In this document: positions 6,094-7,302 of the stretch, in pieces
Layout of the letters: each line of letters opens with the position of its first letter
How positions within the stretch are numbered: the first letter of the stretch is position 1
Assembly: GCA_002339725.1 (NCBI GenBank)
Contig: DDKN01000012.1
Span: forward strand, 1-7,302
Source of the DNA: Thiobacillus sp. UBA2597
GTDB lineage: Bacteria; Pseudomonadota; Gammaproteobacteria; Burkholderiales; Thiobacillaceae
Length of the DNA stretch: 7,302 nucleotides
Reading direction: 5' to 3'
Notes under the pieces: generated by a model
Database searches by the model: none
What the model saw: only the letters and a program-made list of their open reading frames with translations
Told to the model about the DNA's origin: nothing
Position numbers and translations under genes: made by a program

Positions 6094-7302
6094 CCGCATG
6101 CCCGGCTGGGCGCCGCTGTCGGGCGCCAGCAGGAAGGGGCCGCCCCGCTCATCCGAGGCGGCCAGCACCATGCCCTCGGACAGGCCGAACTTCATCTTGC
6201 GCGGGGCGAGGTTGGCCACCATCACGGTGAGCCGGCCGACCAGGTCTTCCGGCCGGTAGGCCGACTTGATGCCGGCGAACACGGTGCGGGTGCCGCTGCC
6301 GATGTCGAGCGTGAGCTTGAGCAGCTTCTCCGCGCCCTCGACCTGCTCGGCATTGACGATCTTGGCGATGCGCAGATCGACCTTGCCGAAGTCGTCGATC
6401 GAAATCACCCCCTCGCCCCCTTGGGGAGAGGGCAGGGGTGAGGGGTGCGCCGCCTGCTGCTGATGTTCGGCGTGGCGCTGCGGGGAATGCGGCTCGGGCG
6501 TCGGTGCCGGCACCGCCAGGGTTTCCTTGTTCGCTTCGATCATGGCCTCGATCTGTTTGGGGTCGATGCGGGTCATCAGGTGCTTGTATTCGTTGATGGC
6601 GTGGTCGCAAAGCAGCTGGCCGGCATCGGCCCAGCTGAGCGGCGCGAGGTTGAGGAAGGCCTCGACCTGCTCGGCCAGCTTCGGCAGCACGGGCTTGAGA
6701 TAGAGCGCGAGCAGGCGGAAGGCATTGAGCGCCACGGTGCAGACCTCGTGCAGCTCGGCCTCGCGCCCGGCCTGCTTGGCGATCTCCCAGGGCTTGTGGC
6801 TGTCGACGTACTGGTTGGCCAGGTCGGCCAGGGCCATCACTTCGCGCAGCGCCCGGCCGTATTCACGCGCTTCGTACAGTTCGGCGATGCCGTCGGCGGC
6901 CTTTTGCAGGGTGGCCAACAGTTCCTGGCGCGCCGGCACCTGGCCCAGCTTGCCGCCAAAGCGCTTGGTGATGAAGCCGGCCGAGCGGCTGGCGATGTTG
7001 ATGAACTTGCCGATGAGGTCGGCGTTCACCCGTGCCGTGAAGTCGTCCAGGTTGAGGTCGATGTCCTCCATGCTGGAAGACAGCTTGGCTGCGTAGTAAT
7101 AGCGCAGCCACTCCGGGTTCAGGTGCTTCAAATAGCTCTCGGCGGTGATGAAGGTGCCGCGCGACTTGGACATCTTCTGGCCGTTGACGGTGAGAAAACC
7201 GTGGGCGAACACCGCGCTCGGGGTGCGGTAACCGGAAAACGCCAGCATGGCCGGCCAGAACAGGGCGTGGAAATAGAGGATGTCCTTGCCGATGAAGTGG
7301 TA
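6085..7302 (-). CDS. metG: Methionyl-tRNA synthetase, C-terminal ~405 residues (5' end outside window)
   Basis: MetG charges tRNA(Met), both initiator and elongator, with methionine. The frame is open to the window edge: codons at 7249-7302 read YHFIGKDILYFHALFWPA, a conserved part of the Rossmann catalytic domain, so the gene continues upstream beyond 7302. Numbering visible residues from the edge, the KMSKS loop is at 43-47 (KMSKSRGTF). The helical anticodon-binding domain covers about 65-255 and contains the HKPWEIAK motif. A low-complexity linker runs about 258-298, and the appended tRNA-binding/dimerisation (Trbp111/OB-fold) domain covers about 300-405 (DFGKVDLRIAKI, VFAGIKSAY, VMVANLAPRKMKFGLSEGM), ending PGMRVK as in long MetG proteins. 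The stop is TAG 6085-6087. Oddity: the linker contains a 14-codon segment made from a palindromic repeat-like sequence (6406-6447). It is the first gene of the visible minus-strand gene run. Confidence 0.98.
   Translation of the reverse strand, partial: YHFIGKDILYFHALFWPAMLAFSGYRTPSAVFAHGFLTVNGQKMSKSRGTFITAESYLKHLNPEWLRYYYAAKLSSSMEDIDLNLDDFTARVNADLIGKFINIASRSAGFITKRFGGKLGQVPARQELLATLQKAADGIAELYEAREYGRALREVMALADLANQYVDSHKPWEIAKQAGREAELHEVCTVALNAFRLLALYLKPVLPKLAEQVEAFLNLAPLSWADAGQLLCDHAINEYKHLMTRIDPKQIEAMIEANKETLAVPAPTPEPHSPQRHAEHQQQAAHPSPLPSPQGGEGVISIDDFGKVDLRIAKIVNAEQVEGAEKLLKLTLDIGSGTRTVFAGIKSAYRPEDLVGRLTVMVANLAPRKMKFGLSEGMVLAASDERGGPFLLAPDSGAQPGMRVK
6406..6447. repeat. 42-bp palindromic dispersed-repeat-like element inside metG, in frame
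   Basis: On the metG strand the element reads CACCCC-TCACCCCTGCCCTCTCCCC-AA-GGGGGCGAG-GGGGTG. It has complementary ends CACCCC/GGGGTG and an inner hairpin CCCTC-T-CCC, loop CAAG, GGG-GC-GAGGG. It is exactly 14 codons and encodes HPSPLPSPQGGEGV between the anticodon-binding and tRNA-binding domains. The wording resembles the very common proteobacterial intergenic palindrome CCCTCACCCC..CCCTCTCCC..GGGAGAGGG, whose spurious translations are of the LTPNPSPGGEG kind. Its family membership is from memory; no second copy lies in this window. Confidence 0.7.

Noticed and set aside
6085..7302. Possible split or frameshifted metG because the ATG-initiated frame starts at 7248
   Set aside because: The same frame stays open to the window edge with conserved MetG residues (YHFIGKDIL...), so the gene is only cut by the window, not broken.

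Overview
The window looks like a chromosomal segment of a GC-rich, flagellated proteobacterium. The gene set and protein flavour fit Betaproteobacteria best (for example the Thiobacillus/Hydrogenophilales or Rhodocyclales side), but this is a judgement from recalled protein resemblance, not a search. Almost all of it is coding. There is no sign of phage, insertion sequence, CRISPR or RNA genes.

Layout. On the + strand at the left edge are the 3' part of a FliK-like flagellar hook-length control gene (to 667) and, overlapping it by 17 nt, a small gene for a stand-alone FlhB C-terminal-domain protein (651-935). A 59-nt convergent gap (936-994) carries a palindromic, repeat-like hairpin element. 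Everything to its right is on the - strand. Read in transcription order from the right edge: metG (methionyl-tRNA synthetase, 5' end outside the window), a 426-aa fusion of a degenerate SlyD/FKBP-like domain with a class I methyltransferase-like domain (33 nt after metG), acyP (acylphosphatase, GTGA stop/start overlap with the fusion gene), a 107-nt gap with a possible promoter and hairpins, map (type I methionine aminopeptidase), and glnD (PII uridylyltransferase/uridylyl-removing enzyme, overlapping map by 17 nt).

How the genes relate. metG charges tRNA with methionine and map removes the initiator methionine from finished proteins. glnD senses glutamine and sets the uridylylation state of PII for nitrogen control. 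The fusion protein and acyP are translationally coupled candidates of unclear cellular role. The FliK/FlhB-like pair belongs to type III flagellar export and substrate-specificity switching.

Most interesting points: (1) the SlyD-like/methyltransferase fusion, whose SAM motif I lacks the usual glycines; (2) a 42-bp palindromic dispersed-repeat-like element sitting in frame inside metG, in the linker before the tRNA-binding domain; (3) the palindromic element at the convergent junction, which contains the stop codon of the FlhB-like gene; (4) an orphan FlhB-CC-like protein that begins just after where the NPTH autocleavage site would be. Most of the rest is conserved housekeeping sequence.
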